Part shown: positions 8,104 through 16,893 of the stretch, piece after piece
Layout: each line of letters starts with the position of its first letter
Numbering within the stretch: the first letter of the stretch is position 1
Origin: Spirosoma fluviale
Lineage (GTDB): Bacteria > Bacteroidota > Bacteroidia > Cytophagales > Cyclobacteriaceae
Assembly (NCBI GenBank): GCA_945897085.1
Contig: CAMDEU010000006.1
Coordinates: forward strand, 1 to 48,956
DNA length: 48,956 nucleotides
Reading direction: 5' to 3'
Made by a program: the position numbers and the translations under genes
The notes under the pieces: generated by a model
Told to the model about the DNA's origin: nothing
What the model saw: only the letters and a program-made list of their open reading frames with translations
The model's database searches: none

Positions 8104-9645
8104 ATGAAAAAATATAATTATTCAATCCTAATACTCGTAATCTTCGCCTTTTTGGGAAGTTCTTGTGTGGAAGACTTGCCAACCAAGTACGACTTTACTG
8201 GGTATCAATTTTCGAACTTAGACGCCAATGCAGGGCAATGGAAATTGGTGCTGCATGCTTCGAATGAACAAATACCCCTTCCTATTCCAGCTGCATCGGG
8301 ATCACCTGAATTGCTCAAAGAATTGGCAGAGGCCAAAGAAATGCAGAGTAAAGCTACATCTATACAGCGGGAAGCGGTAGCCTATTGGACCAATAATCCC
8401 CTGCTGAGATGGAATGAAATCGCCTTGGAATTGGCGACTAAGTACAATTTGATTCCTGCACCCAACCCGGATGGAAGCTATCCTGTACCGGATCCTGCCA
8501 ACCCTTCCAACTACCCCAAGTTTCCCTATTCGCACCCCCCTTACACCAGTAGGATGCTTGCCCATTTGAGTGTGGCACAATACGACGGCTTGATTATGGC
8601 TTGGCAGTACAAGTACAAGTTTAAGCGGCAGGCTCCTTACCAATTGGATACTCAGATCAAATCTGCCTATGAGAATAACGGGCTATTTTCCTATCCCTCC
8701 GATGGAGCAGTGGTTGCTACGGCTTCCCGAGACATTCTTACCGCAATGTTTCCTTTGGAGAAAGAGTTCTTAGCTCAGAAAGCGCAGGAGCATTTGGAAT
8801 CGCTTATCGTAGCAGGCATCAACGTGAGCAGTGATGTGGAAGCCGGGAAACTAATTGGGGCCGCGGTGGCTAAAACCGCTTTGACTCGGGCGTCCACGGA
8901 TGGGATGAAAAATGCCCAAACGAATCGAGCTAAATCAGATTCCATTAAGAATGCTGCCAAAGAGCGTTTTGGATGGGTTTGGGAAAATCAGGAGACCCCA
9001 CAGCGGATGGTAGGATTGGTTCCTCTGTTTAGTAAGGTTCGCCTTTGGAATGTGCCCAATGTGGAAGCCATTCGTCCTGGTCCACCTCCAGCACCTGGTT
9101 CTCCTGCATTTGAGGCGTCGGCAAAGGAATTGAAGCAGTATGCTGCTAACCTCACCACCAACCAGCGCAGGATAGCCAACTTCTGGAACGATGGGCTAAA
9201 CACTTACACCCCTCCAGGGCATTGGAATCGTTTTGCCAAAGAGGAGGTGGTAGCCAAAAAATTGAGTCCAGTCAGAACGGCTCGGGTATTTGCGTACCTC
9301 AACATGGCCATTGCCGATGCAGGGATTGCCTGCTGGGATGCAAAATATTATTACCATTACCCAAGGCCTATTCAAACAATGCCTGGCTTCAAAACCATTT
9401 TAGGAACGCCAAATTTTCCAGCCTACACTTCAGGACATGCGGCGTTTTCGGGTGCCGCTGCGGAAGTAATGGCCCACTTTTTTCCAGCCAATGCAAGTCA
9501 ATTTCGAACTTGGGCTGAAGAAGCGGCCATGTCTCGGATTTATGGTGGAATTCATTACCAATTTGATGCGGACGCAGGTCTGACCCAAGGCAAGCAAGCA
9601 GCTAGCTTTGCCATAGCCAAGGCAAAGCTAGATGGGGTAGATTAA
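8104..9645 (+). CDS. PAP2 / vanadium-haloperoxidase-like lipoprotein
   Basis: The family comprises acid phosphatases and vanadate-dependent haloperoxidases sharing one active site. The three motifs are present in order near the C-terminus: Lys414-(6)-Arg-Pro (KYYYHYPRP), TSGHAAFSG with His445, and SRIYGGIH with Arg478 and His484. The second motif has Thr where PSGH is usual. The N-terminus is a lipoprotein signal with lipobox LGSSC (Cys21), so the mature protein is anchored to a membrane and faces the periplasm or surface. At 513 residues it matches the long, haloperoxidase-like branch. Whether it is a phosphatase or a haloperoxidase cannot be told from sequence. It forms a pair with the upstream barrel gene. 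Confidence 0.88.
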   Translation: MKKYNYSILILVIFAFLGSSCVEDLPTKYDFTGYQFSNLDANAGQWKLVLHASNEQIPLPIPAASGSPELLKELAEAKEMQSKATSIQREAVAYWTNNPLLRWNEIALELATKYNLIPAPNPDGSYPVPDPANPSNYPKFPYSHPPYTSRMLAHLSVAQYDGLIMAWQYKYKFKRQAPYQLDTQIKSAYENNGLFSYPSDGAVVATASRDILTAMFPLEKEFLAQKAQEHLESLIVAGINVSSDVEAGKLIGAAVAKTALTRASTDGMKNAQTNRAKSDSIKNAAKERFGWVWENQETPQRMVGLVPLFSKVRLWNVPNVEAIRPGPPPAPGSPAFEASAKELKQYAANLTTNQRRIANFWNDGLNTYTPPGHWNRFAKEEVVAKKLSPVRTARVFAYLNMAIADAGIACWDAKYYYHYPRPIQTMPGFKTILGTPNFPAYTSGHAAFSGAAAEVMAHFFPANASQFRTWAEEAAMSRIYGGIHYQFDADAGLTQGKQAASFAIAKAKLDGVD

Positions 9646-9653
9646 TAGGTTAG

Positions 9654-9700
9654 AAAAAAGAAGTCAAGAGGTCTTTTCAGACAACTTGGCTTCTTTTTTT
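9654..9700. terminator. Bidirectional terminator between the PAP2 gene and cstA
   Basis: An A-rich/T-rich inverted repeat (arms about 9654-9668 and 9684-9698, core AAGTCAAG/CTTGGCTT) lies between the two converging genes. It gives a T-tail on either strand. It overlaps the last codons and stop of cstA, so the hairpin is partly coding. Confidence 0.65.
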
Positions 9701-11298
9701 AGACTTTTAACGGCCAAAATAATGAGGGCGATAGCAAGCACAAATAAAAGTGCGGCTATAGCTGCTAGAACATATCCTCCATCTTCGAAATTTTTAAAAG
9801 CAAATAGTCCCAAAGAAGCTAGGGTGACCGTAAACATGAAAAACATGGGGATGGTCACGAAAGTGGCGGAGATATTCTTTTTGATTAGCCAAACTCCAAT
9901 GGTCAACAAGGCGAGTGCTGCCAGAAGCTGGTTGGCTGAACCGAAAATAGGCCATAGTGTTTCAAATTCACCCGAAGCAAGCAATAGGATGGATAGAATA
10001 ACTACCAGAGTCGTGGATAGGTAGCGATTTGTTGCCAATACCTTAGCAGCAGGCTGTGGCATGTCTTCAAAGTATTCCTGCAAGGTAAATCGAGCCAAAC
10101 GGGTACAGGTATCTAGGGTAGTCAGTGCAAAGGCGGAAACTGTCAAGGCCACAAATCCTATGGCAAAGGGTTCGGATATTCCAAGACTTGAAATCATTCC
10201 TCCTAGACCAGTAGAAAAAAGAGCAACTGGCCCTTCTACACCAAGGCGTTCGGTGTATTCTTGCTTACTCAGGATTACAACGGCCCCAACAGAAATGATT
10301 GCTAGAAAGGATTCGATAAGCATCCCTCCAAAGCCGACTAACTTGGCATCACTTTCCTTATCCAACTGCTTGGAGGTAGTACCAGAAGCTACCAAGGAGT
10401 GAAATCCAGAAATAGCGCCACAAGCAATGGTAACAAACAAGACTGGGAAAAAGTAACCCAAGCTTTCGCTGGAAAGGTTTACTTCTGTACTCATCTTAAT
10501 GGTAGGGTCGGCAACGAAAACCCCAGCCACTGCAGCAATCATTAAGCCATAGAGCAAGAAGCTATTCAGGTAATCTCGAGGCTGCAGCAATAGTGATACG
10601 GGCGTAACCGAAGCAATGAAGGCATAAAGCAACAGGCCCCCTACCCATATTGGATAGGTCAAATCCAACGGGATCTGCGTGCCTAGATAGACAAAATAGT
10701 ACATCAGCACCACCCCAATGATGGTGATCACTATAAATGCCACATTTTTATTCCCTACCCATTTGTTGGCATAGCCAAAGGCAATGGCCAAAAAAATGAA
10801 AAGAATGGATGCAGAGCCTACTCCAGGGTTGGCAACAAAGGTTTTGGCAATGATGTCGGAAAACACACCGATGACTAGGATCAGTGTAGAAAAGCTGAAA
10901 ATCACGAAGAGCTGCTTTCCCTTTACCCCTATTTGATTACGGATAATTACACCAATGGATTTTCCTTCCGTGCGTAAAGAGGCTGCCATACTGCCTAAAT
11001 CATGCACTGCTCCAAAGAAAATTCCTCCAACCAAAATCCAGATCACTGCAGGAATCCAACCAAAGGTCACAGCGATAATAGGCCCAACTATCGGGCCTGC
11101 CCCAGCAATAGAGGCAAAATGGTGTCCTAAAACTACTATCGGTTTGCTCGGCTCGTAATCGATCCCATCCCGGTGCGTGTGGGAGGGAGCTTTTCGTGCA
11201 TCGGTTAATCCAAATTTCTGGTACACAAACTTTCCATAAATCCGGTAGGCAAGAAAAAGGATAACGGCGGAAATCAACAGAAGCAGAGACAAACTCAT
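9664..11298 (-). CDS. cstA: Carbon starvation protein CstA family transporter
   Basis: CstA-family proteins are inner-membrane carriers for pyruvate or peptides, induced on carbon limitation in E. coli. The 544 residues are almost entirely transmembrane segments. They contain the family stretch HHFASIAGAGPIVGPIIA (about residues 58-75), GGIFFGAVHDLG, FHSLVASGTTSKQL and LDTCTRLARFTLQEYF. It is shorter than the roughly 700-residue E. coli CstA and matches the shorter CstA branch. It is a single gene, convergent with the PAP2 gene and divergent from accD. The substrate cannot be fixed from sequence. Confidence 0.9.
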   Translation of the reverse strand: MSLSLLLLISAVILFLAYRIYGKFVYQKFGLTDARKAPSHTHRDGIDYEPSKPIVVLGHHFASIAGAGPIVGPIIAVTFGWIPAVIWILVGGIFFGAVHDLGSMAASLRTEGKSIGVIIRNQIGVKGKQLFVIFSFSTLILVIGVFSDIIAKTFVANPGVGSASILFIFLAIAFGYANKWVGNKNVAFIVITIIGVVLMYYFVYLGTQIPLDLTYPIWVGGLLLYAFIASVTPVSLLLQPRDYLNSFLLYGLMIAAVAGVFVADPTIKMSTEVNLSSESLGYFFPVLFVTIACGAISGFHSLVASGTTSKQLDKESDAKLVGFGGMLIESFLAIISVGAVVILSKQEYTERLGVEGPVALFSTGLGGMISSLGISEPFAIGFVALTVSAFALTTLDTCTRLARFTLQEYFEDMPQPAAKVLATNRYLSTTLVVILSILLLASGEFETLWPIFGSANQLLAALALLTIGVWLIKKNISATFVTIPMFFMFTVTLASLGLFAFKNFEDGGYVLAAIAALLFVLAIALIILAVKSLKKEAKLSEKTS

Positions 11299-11445
11299 AG
11301 GATATGCAATTGGATGAATAGGGATTGCCTTAGTTAGCAGGGACTCAAAGTAATAAATTTTTTCATCGCTTTAAAAGTAAATTTCCTCAGAGGGAAGGCT
11401 AAGAATAGGAAGTGCCAGAAAATTTTAATTACGGAAGATTCAACC

Positions 11446-11453
11446 TAAATTTG
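11446..11453 (+). promoter_or_regulatory. Putative -7 element for accD
   Basis: TAAATTTG fits TAnnTTTG and lies 36 bases before the accD ATG. No TTTG box sits at the right distance upstream, so support is partial. Confidence 0.35.
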
Positions 11454-11488
11454 GCACTTTAAGGCGTTACTAACAACCTAAACTCTGT

Positions 11489-12331
11489 ATGGCTTGGTTT
11501 AAGAGAACTGACAAAGGCATCAAAACGTCCACTGCGGAAAAAAAAGATGCACCTGACGGTCTGTGGTTTAAAACCCCTAGCGGGACAATCGTTCATACCC
11601 GCGAATTGAAAAGTAATGCCTACGTATCTCCAACCGATGATTTTCATGTAAAAATCGGGTCAAAGGAATATTTCGAAATACTTTTTGATAGCAATACCTT
11701 TACCGAATTAGATGAGAAAATGAAGTCGGGTGATCCGCTAAGTTTTGTGGATACTAAATCCTATTCCTCTAGAATTGAGGCGACGATTAGTAAAACTGAG
11801 TTAAACGATGCGGTCAGATCGGCTTATGGAAAGATGAATGGCCAGGATCTCGTCATTGCCTGCATGGACTTCAATTTTATTGGAGGCTCTATGGGTTCGG
11901 TAGTCGGAGAAAAAATTGCCCGAGCAATAGACCATGCCTTACAGAAAAAAGTTCCCTTCCTAATGATTTCCAAATCAGGAGGAGCACGAATGATGGAGGC
12001 AGGATTTTCCTTGATGCAAATGGCAAAGACCTCCGCCAAACTTGCCTTACTCGATAAAGCAGGTATCCCCTACCTCTCCTTACTTACTGATCCTACCACA
12101 GGTGGAGTCACTGCGTCTTATGCCATGCTGGGAGATTTCAACATTGCTGAACCAGGGGCTTTGATTGGATTTGCTGGCCCACGTGTGATTCGAGAAACCA
12201 TAGGAAAAGATTTACCCAAGGGATTTCAGAGTTCCGAATTTGTGTTGGAACACGGATTTCTTGATTTCATTGTCGATAGAAGACTGCTTAAATTAAAGTT
12301 AAGCACTTTGCTAAACTTATTGAAGCATTAA
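11489..12331 (+). CDS. accD: Acetyl-CoA carboxylase carboxyltransferase subunit beta, lacking the zinc-ribbon cysteines
   Basis: AccD pairs with AccA to transfer carboxyl from biotin to acetyl-CoA, the first step of fatty-acid synthesis. The 280-residue protein has the crotonase-fold core with the expected motifs: [37 protein letters not shown], and [20 protein letters not shown]. The N-terminal head ([11 protein letters not shown]..., [10 protein letters not shown]) aligns with the usual zinc ribbon, but every metal-binding Cys is replaced. The positions expected to be CxxC and CPxC read TPSG (residues 29-32) and SPTD (47-50). The catalytic part looks intact, so this is a working subunit with a zinc-free head rather than a pseudogene. 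nqrF follows after 135 bases. Confidence 0.93.
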   Translation: MAWFKRTDKGIKTSTAEKKDAPDGLWFKTPSGTIVHTRELKSNAYVSPTDDFHVKIGSKEYFEILFDSNTFTELDEKMKSGDPLSFVDTKSYSSRIEATISKTELNDAVRSAYGKMNGQDLVIACMDFNFIGGSMGSVVGEKIARAIDHALQKKVPFLMISKSGGARMMEAGFSLMQMAKTSAKLALLDKAGIPYLSLLTDPTTGGVTASYAMLGDFNIAEPGALIGFAGPRVIRETIGKDLPKGFQSSEFVLEHGFLDFIVDRRLLKLKLSTLLNLLKH

Positions 12332-12384
12332 TTGGTTAGAATAAGAGTAAGAAGTCAGCAATCACCTCTAAATTTGCTTCTATC

Positions 12385-12418
12385 TTTGACGTGCATTCCT
12401 GATTAATAAATATATTTG
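12385..12418 (+). promoter_or_regulatory. Putative promoter of nqrF
   Basis: TTTG at 12385-12388 and TATATTTG at 12411-12418 are 22 bases apart and match the Bacteroidota -33/-7 pair. The start of transcription would be near 12424, about 43 bases before the nqrF ATG. This argues that nqrF can be transcribed independently of accD. Confidence 0.5.
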
Positions 12419-12466
12419 TACTCCCAAAAACGGGGTTTTCCTACGAAAAATAAAAAATAAGAGTTC

Positions 12467-13771
12467 ATGGGTTCTGTAATTATTACTTCCATTGTAGCGT
12501 TTACGGCGATCATTCTGCTGCTGGTATTTATCCTCCTTTTTGCGCAGTCCAAACTGGTAAATTCTGGAGATGTTAAGATTATCATCAATGGGGACGAAAG
12601 CAATCCAATTGTTGCTTCTGCAGGGTCAAGCTTGCTGTCCACCCTAGGTAATCAAAAAATCTTTCTTCCTTCTGCTTGTGGCGGAGGGGGTACTTGCGCG
12701 ATGTGCAAATGTATCATCGATGATGGGGGTGGAGACGTTCTGCCTACGGAAGTGGGTCACCTAAGTCGCGCAGAGCAGCAGGGACATGTTCGTTTGGCTT
12801 GCCAAGTGAAAGTAAAGCAGGATATGAAAATCCGTGTTCCTGAAGAAATTTTCGGCATCAAGAAGTGGGAGTGTGAGGTGATCTCTAACTACAACGTATC
12901 CACATTTATTAAAGAATTTAAGGTAAAGCTTCCTGAGGGAGAGATTCTTCATTTTGAGGCAGGAGGATATATTCAGATCGATGTGCCTGCCATCACTGTC
13001 AAGTTCAAGGACATGGATATCACTCCACATCCTGAGTTGGGTCACCCTGCAGATGTATACCAAAGCGATTGGGATAAATTTGGATTGTGGGACTTGGTGA
13101 TGAAAAATGACGAGCCCCTATTCCGTGCCTATTCCATGGCAAACCACCCTGCTGAAGGAAACATCGTGATGTTGACGATTCGTATCGCCACTCCACCATG
13201 GGATCGTGCCAACAACCGTTGGATGGATGTCAATCCTGGAGTTTGTACTTCGTACGTGTTTGGGTGCAAGCCAGGGGATAAAGTCATGATCTCTGGCCCT
13301 TACGGTGAATTCCATATCAATCCTACCCAACGAGAGATGATCTATATTGGTGGTGGTGCAGGTATGGCTCCGTTACGAGCGCAAATCTTCCACTTGTTTC
13401 ATACCGAAAAAACTTCTCGTAAGGTTTCTTATTGGTACGGAGGTCGTTCCAAAAAGGAACTGTTCTACGTGCCTCAGTTTAGAGAAATTGAAAATGAGTT
13501 TCCAAACTTTAACTTTCACGTAGGCCTTTCCGAACCACTTCCAGAAGACAATTGGACAATTAAAACTTCCTTGGAAGACCGTGAGGCAGATGGCTACGTA
13601 GGATTTATTCACCAGATTTTGTTGGAAAACTACCTGAAGAATCATTCAGATCCAGATGAGGTAGAATATTACCTGTGTGGACCACCCTTGATGAACGCTG
13701 CGGTGCTTAAGTTACTTGATGACATGGGTATTCCAAAAGAGAACATTCGATTTGACGATTTTGGAGGTTAA
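12467..13771 (+). CDS. nqrF: Na+-translocating NADH:quinone reductase subunit F
   Basis: NqrF is the entry subunit of the sodium-pumping NADH:quinone oxidoreductase. It takes electrons from NADH to FAD and a 2Fe-2S centre. The 434 residues contain one N-terminal membrane helix (about 7-27) and a ferredoxin domain with Cys71, Cys77, Cys80 and Cys112. The FAD-binding motif RAYSMANHP follows, then the nucleotide-binding loop [14 protein letters not shown] and the C-terminal [10 protein letters not shown] with the aromatic end FDDFGG. It is full length with all key residues. The other subunits (NqrA-E) are not in this window, whereas nqrABCDEF is normally one operon. A strong terminator follows. 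Confidence 0.95.
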   Translation: MGSVIITSIVAFTAIILLLVFILLFAQSKLVNSGDVKIIINGDESNPIVASAGSSLLSTLGNQKIFLPSACGGGGTCAMCKCIIDDGGGDVLPTEVGHLSRAEQQGHVRLACQVKVKQDMKIRVPEEIFGIKKWECEVISNYNVSTFIKEFKVKLPEGEILHFEAGGYIQIDVPAITVKFKDMDITPHPELGHPADVYQSDWDKFGLWDLVMKNDEPLFRAYSMANHPAEGNIVMLTIRIATPPWDRANNRWMDVNPGVCTSYVFGCKPGDKVMISGPYGEFHINPTQREMIYIGGGAGMAPLRAQIFHLFHTEKTSRKVSYWYGGRSKKELFYVPQFREIENEFPNFNFHVGLSEPLPEDNWTIKTSLEDREADGYVGFIHQILLENYLKNHSDPDEVEYYLCGPPLMNAAVLKLLDDMGIPKENIRFDDFGG

Positions 13772-13782
13772 TTCGATATAAA

Positions 13783-13810
13783 AAATCCTGCTTAGGCAGG
13801 ATTTTTTTTT
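13783..13810 (+). terminator. Intrinsic terminator after nqrF
   Basis: A perfect 9-bp stem AAATCCTGC/GCAGGATTT with loop TTAG is followed by an uninterrupted T run. It isolates nqrF from the ureohydrolase-like operon that starts at 13853. Confidence 0.9.
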
Positions 13811-13852
13811 AGGTATCATTTTTGAGTAGTTTTAAAAACCTAAAGACTTTCT

Positions 13853-15004
13853 ATGACTATTTCTTCTTTTTTTGAGCCCGTAGAATCCGTTGTTGTAGAA
13901 AAAGGCTACCTCGAGAATTCCATTTTTAATCAGTTATCCATTCATCACCATGGGTTCCCTGAGCTCACAGGCATTCAAATTGCGCTAGTGGGCTTGAAAG
14001 AAAGTAGGGGAGCGAAGCGTTCTGAAAGCATTGCTCGAGCAAGTTCTGAAATCAGAGAGAAGCTTTACCAACTAAAAAAGGGGGCAATCCCTCACAAAAT
14101 AGCTGATTTAGGGGATCTCATCTCTGGCGATAGCCTTAATGATACCTATCAAAATATTCGGCAGGTGGGTGATTATTTGATGCGTCAACAGATTTTGCCC
14201 ATCTTTTTCGGAGGTTCTCATGACCTAGATTATGGGCAATATTTGGCCTATCAAAAAATGAAAAAGCTGGTCACTCTACTTACTATAGATTCCAAAATCG
14301 ATATGGAAGAGGCAGGTCCAGAGAGTGACAGACATACGCAAGAGATTGTGCTGCACCAACCTAATTTCTTATTTTCTTCGACGCACTTAGCGTATCAAAG
14401 TTTTTTGGTTGACCCTTCCTTGGTTACTGCTTTGGAGAAACTTTACTTTGAGCATGTGCGACTGGGACAACTAAGGGATAATTTCAAAGAAATTGAGCCC
14501 TTGATTCGCGATGCGGATTTAGTAAGTTTTGATTTGTGCGCAATTCAATCCGCAGTAGTGCCAGGTGCGGTGGATGTGCAACCTTTTGGGCTATCCGGTG
14601 ATGAGGCCAGTCAGATTTGCTGGTTTGCTGGCTCAAACGAAAAATTGAGCTCTTTTGGTGTATATGGCTACGATCCCTATTACGATGATACCCACAACAA
14701 GACTGCTCAGGTGGCGGCTGTAATGATCTGGTACTTCATTGAAGGATTTTATAGTAGGAAGGACAGCCTCTCATTTAAGAGTGCGGCATACCTAAAATAT
14801 ACGGTATCTATGGACTCCAAGCCCAATACTTTAATTTTCTACAAAAGTAAACGTAGTGGAAAGTGGTGGATGGAGATTCCATACAATGATGCTAGCCGAT
14901 TTGAGCGAGTGAGTATCGTTCCTTGCAGCTATTCGGATTACCAACAGGCGCAGCAAGGAGAAATACCGGAGCGCTGGATTACTGCACAAATCAAACTCTT
15001 TTGA
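13853..15004 (+). CDS. Arginase/formimidoylglutamase-fold protein with incomplete metal site
   Basis: The 383-residue protein has the ureohydrolase fold landmarks: FFGGSHDLDYG (118-128, normally GGDHS), TIDSKID (144-150, normally DAHxD) and SFDLCAIQSAVVPG (225-238, normally SxDxDxxDPxxxPG). Of the ligands for the two manganese ions, His123, Asp146, Asp150 and Asp227 are kept. The bridging-region His is Lys148 and the second Asp of SxDxD is Cys229. A normal binuclear arginase-type centre therefore looks impossible. It may bind one metal, act on another substrate, or be non-catalytic. The stop overlaps the next ATG (ATGA), coupling it to the cytochrome-b5-like gene. Databases often name such Bacteroidota proteins formimidoylglutamase; I would not transfer that function. 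Confidence 0.85.
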   Translation: MTISSFFEPVESVVVEKGYLENSIFNQLSIHHHGFPELTGIQIALVGLKESRGAKRSESIARASSEIREKLYQLKKGAIPHKIADLGDLISGDSLNDTYQNIRQVGDYLMRQQILPIFFGGSHDLDYGQYLAYQKMKKLVTLLTIDSKIDMEEAGPESDRHTQEIVLHQPNFLFSSTHLAYQSFLVDPSLVTALEKLYFEHVRLGQLRDNFKEIEPLIRDADLVSFDLCAIQSAVVPGAVDVQPFGLSGDEASQICWFAGSNEKLSSFGVYGYDPYYDDTHNKTAQVAAVMIWYFIEGFYSRKDSLSFKSAAYLKYTVSMDSKPNTLIFYKSKRSGKWWMEIPYNDASRFERVSIVPCSYSDYQQAQQGEIPERWITAQIKLF

Positions 15005-15252
15005 TGAATCGCTATAGCCGGCAGCAACTAGCGCTGCGGAATGGTCAAGATAAACCAGAAATATGGGTTGCCTTTAAAGGGGTTATTTACGATGTAACCC
15101 ATTCCAAATTATGGAAAAATGGAAGGCATTACGAACATTGGGCTGGGCAAGATTTGACACAGGAACTCGGGGAAGCTCCCCATACTGAAAAAGTATTTGA
15201 AAAATTTGAGGCCATAGGCCAGCTACATCCAGATGATTTTAATAGCAGATAG
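15004..15252 (+). CDS. Cytochrome b5-like heme/steroid-binding domain protein
   Basis: The 82-residue protein begins at the ATG at 15004, which overlaps the preceding stop. It resembles the minimal cytochrome b5-like domain of membrane-associated progesterone-receptor type. It contains the core WVAFKGVIYDVTHSKLWKNG, then GRHYEHWAGQDLTQEL, and a C-terminal helix ending in HPDDFNSR. It has no signal peptide or membrane segment, so it is cytoplasmic. A longer frame from 14923 exists but lies within the upstream gene and is not needed. Heme binding is plausible through Tyr/His residues, but the classic HPGG of cytochrome b5 is absent. Its end overlaps the kinase gene by 20 bases. Confidence 0.8.
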   Translation: MNRYSRQQLALRNGQDKPEIWVAFKGVIYDVTHSKLWKNGRHYEHWAGQDLTQELGEAPHTEKVFEKFEAIGQLHPDDFNSR

Positions 15253-16075
15253 TGGGTCAAGTAAAACCGATTGGCGGGTAATCCATAAGGACGGTCAAAT
15301 CAGTCAATTTAGGGGGATAGGGTTTAATCCGTATTACTTGAGCGTAGAAGAGATGACGCAGCAGTTGAAGCAGGAATTTTTGTTGAATATCGCTGAGGAA
15401 ATTGAGGAGATCTATTACTATGGAGCTGGATGTGCTGCTCCTGAGAAAAAAGTGGAAGTTCAGCAGTCCTTGCGGGCCATTTTTTCAAAAGCCAAAATTC
15501 AGATAGACCATGATCTCATGGCGGCAGCCAAAGCTACCTGTGGGCATCTTCCAGGGATTGCTTGTATTTTAGGAACAGGCTCCAATAGCGGTGATTACGA
15601 TGGTAAAAACATCATTTCTTCCCGACCAGCCGCTGGCTATATTCTTGGCGATGAAGGAGGTGGCAGTGATGTAGGAAGAAAGTTCCTCCAAGACTTTATC
15701 CATGAAGAGATGCCTACTGCCATTCGTCAAGAGGCAATCGAACGCTTTCAGCTTTCCCAATATGGGATTCAGGAGCAGGTGTATCGAAAGCCTTTTCCCA
15801 ATCGATACATGGCAAGTTTTTGCCGCTTTATTACCGAACACAAATCAGATCCGTATTGCTACGGCTTGTTTTACGATGCGTTTCAAAATTTCTTTACCAA
15901 GCATGTGTGCAAATACCCAGATTTTCAAAATAAACCAGTTCACTTTGTAGGTTCTATTGCGTATTACAATACGGATATCCTACGGAAGGCAGCCACAGAT
16001 CAGGGCATGCAGGTGGGACTAATTTTGGAAAGCCCAATTGCAGGACTCACACTATATCACCAGGAAATGCGATGA
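15233..16075 (+). CDS. BadF/BadG-type ATPase, probable N-acetylglucosamine (amino-sugar) kinase
   Basis: The 280 residues carry the actin-like ATPase fold signatures of the GlcNAc-kinase group. These are phosphate-1 loop DSGSSKTDW (6-14), a CILGTGSNS phosphate-2 loop (about 110), GYILGDEGGGSDVG, and a late FVGSIAYYNTDIL adenosine-site stretch. The enzyme would phosphorylate GlcNAc or MurNAc in the cytoplasm. The next gene, murQ, overlaps it by 4 bases and acts on MurNAc-6-phosphate. That makes a role in recycling cell-wall amino sugars likely, with MurNAc or GlcNAc as substrate. The start at 15233 overlaps the preceding gene and begins exactly at the conserved MILIADSGSSK head. Confidence 0.88.
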   Translation: MILIADSGSSKTDWRVIHKDGQISQFRGIGFNPYYLSVEEMTQQLKQEFLLNIAEEIEEIYYYGAGCAAPEKKVEVQQSLRAIFSKAKIQIDHDLMAAAKATCGHLPGIACILGTGSNSGDYDGKNIISSRPAAGYILGDEGGGSDVGRKFLQDFIHEEMPTAIRQEAIERFQLSQYGIQEQVYRKPFPNRYMASFCRFITEHKSDPYCYGLFYDAFQNFFTKHVCKYPDFQNKPVHFVGSIAYYNTDILRKAATDQGMQVGLILESPIAGLTLYHQEMR

Positions 16076-16893
16076 AAAAAATTACCGAAAGCAGCTCTAG
16101 CTATGATAATTTGGAGCAAATGAGCGCTCAAGAATTGGTGGAAAAAATCAATGTGGAGGACCATAACGTAGCGCCAGCAGTCAAAGATAAATTAAAGCAA
16201 ATCGCTGCATTGGTGGATGAAATTGTACCTCGAATGCGTGAAGGTGGTCGGCTAATTTACATAGGAGCGGGGACGAGTGGTCGATTAGGGATCTTGGATG
16301 CCTCTGAATGCCCTCCTACCTATGGCGTCCCTCACAATTGGGTTATCGGGCTTATCGCAGGAGGTGATGCAGCTATTCGGAAAGCGGTAGAGCATGCCGA
16401 AGACGATGTAGAGCAAGCCTGGAAAGATATTCAAGCCTTTGGTTTTTCAGTCAAGGATACGATCATTGGCATTGCTGCCTCGGGAAGTACCCCCTATGTT
16501 TTGGGAGGCGTAAAGAAAGCAAAGGAGATGGGCTTGCTAACGGCAGGGATTACGTGCAACCCAGATTCGCTACTTGGTCAAGCGGTTGATTATCCCATTG
16601 AGGTGGTGGTAGGGCCTGAATTTGTTACTGGAAGCACGCGCATGAAATCTGGTACTGCTCAAAAACTGGTGTTGAACATGATCTCTACAGCCGTGATGAT
16701 CAAACTGGGACGCGTCAAGGGAAATAAGATGGTGGATATGCAATTGTCCAATGAAAAGTTGGTTGACCGGGGTACCAAGATGATTATGGAAGCCACTGGT
16801 GTATCCTATGAGCAGGCAAAGGAGCTGCTACTTACGCAAAGCTCTGTACGAAATGCCACAGAATATTATTATAAAAACCAGGCTAAAGCTTAA
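16072..16893 (+). CDS. murQ: N-acetylmuramic acid 6-phosphate etherase MurQ
   Basis: MurQ removes the lactyl ether from MurNAc-6-phosphate to give GlcNAc-6-phosphate and D-lactate during peptidoglycan recycling. The SIS-domain protein has the sugar-phosphate loop GAGTSGRLG (65-73), the acidic ASECPPTYG with Glu79, and GSTRMKSGTAQKLVLNM (the second family signature). At 273 residues it is slightly shorter than E. coli MurQ (about 300), losing only the C-terminal end. It overlaps the kinase gene (ATGA) and closes the four-gene run. All motifs are intact. Confidence 0.96.
   Translation: MKKITESSSSYDNLEQMSAQELVEKINVEDHNVAPAVKDKLKQIAALVDEIVPRMREGGRLIYIGAGTSGRLGILDASECPPTYGVPHNWVIGLIAGGDAAIRKAVEHAEDDVEQAWKDIQAFGFSVKDTIIGIAASGSTPYVLGGVKKAKEMGLLTAGITCNPDSLLGQAVDYPIEVVVGPEFVTGSTRMKSGTAQKLVLNMISTAVMIKLGRVKGNKMVDMQLSNEKLVDRGTKMIMEATGVSYEQAKELLLTQSSVRNATEYYYKNQAKA

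Noticed and set aside
9686-10402. Two plus-strand frames of about 112 residues
   Set aside because: Both lie opposite cstA and read as basic random sequence.
14923-15003. Upstream extension of the cytochrome-b5-like gene
   Set aside because: These codons lie inside the ureohydrolase-like gene, add 27 residues foreign to the domain, and the ATGA overlap at 15004 is a natural start.
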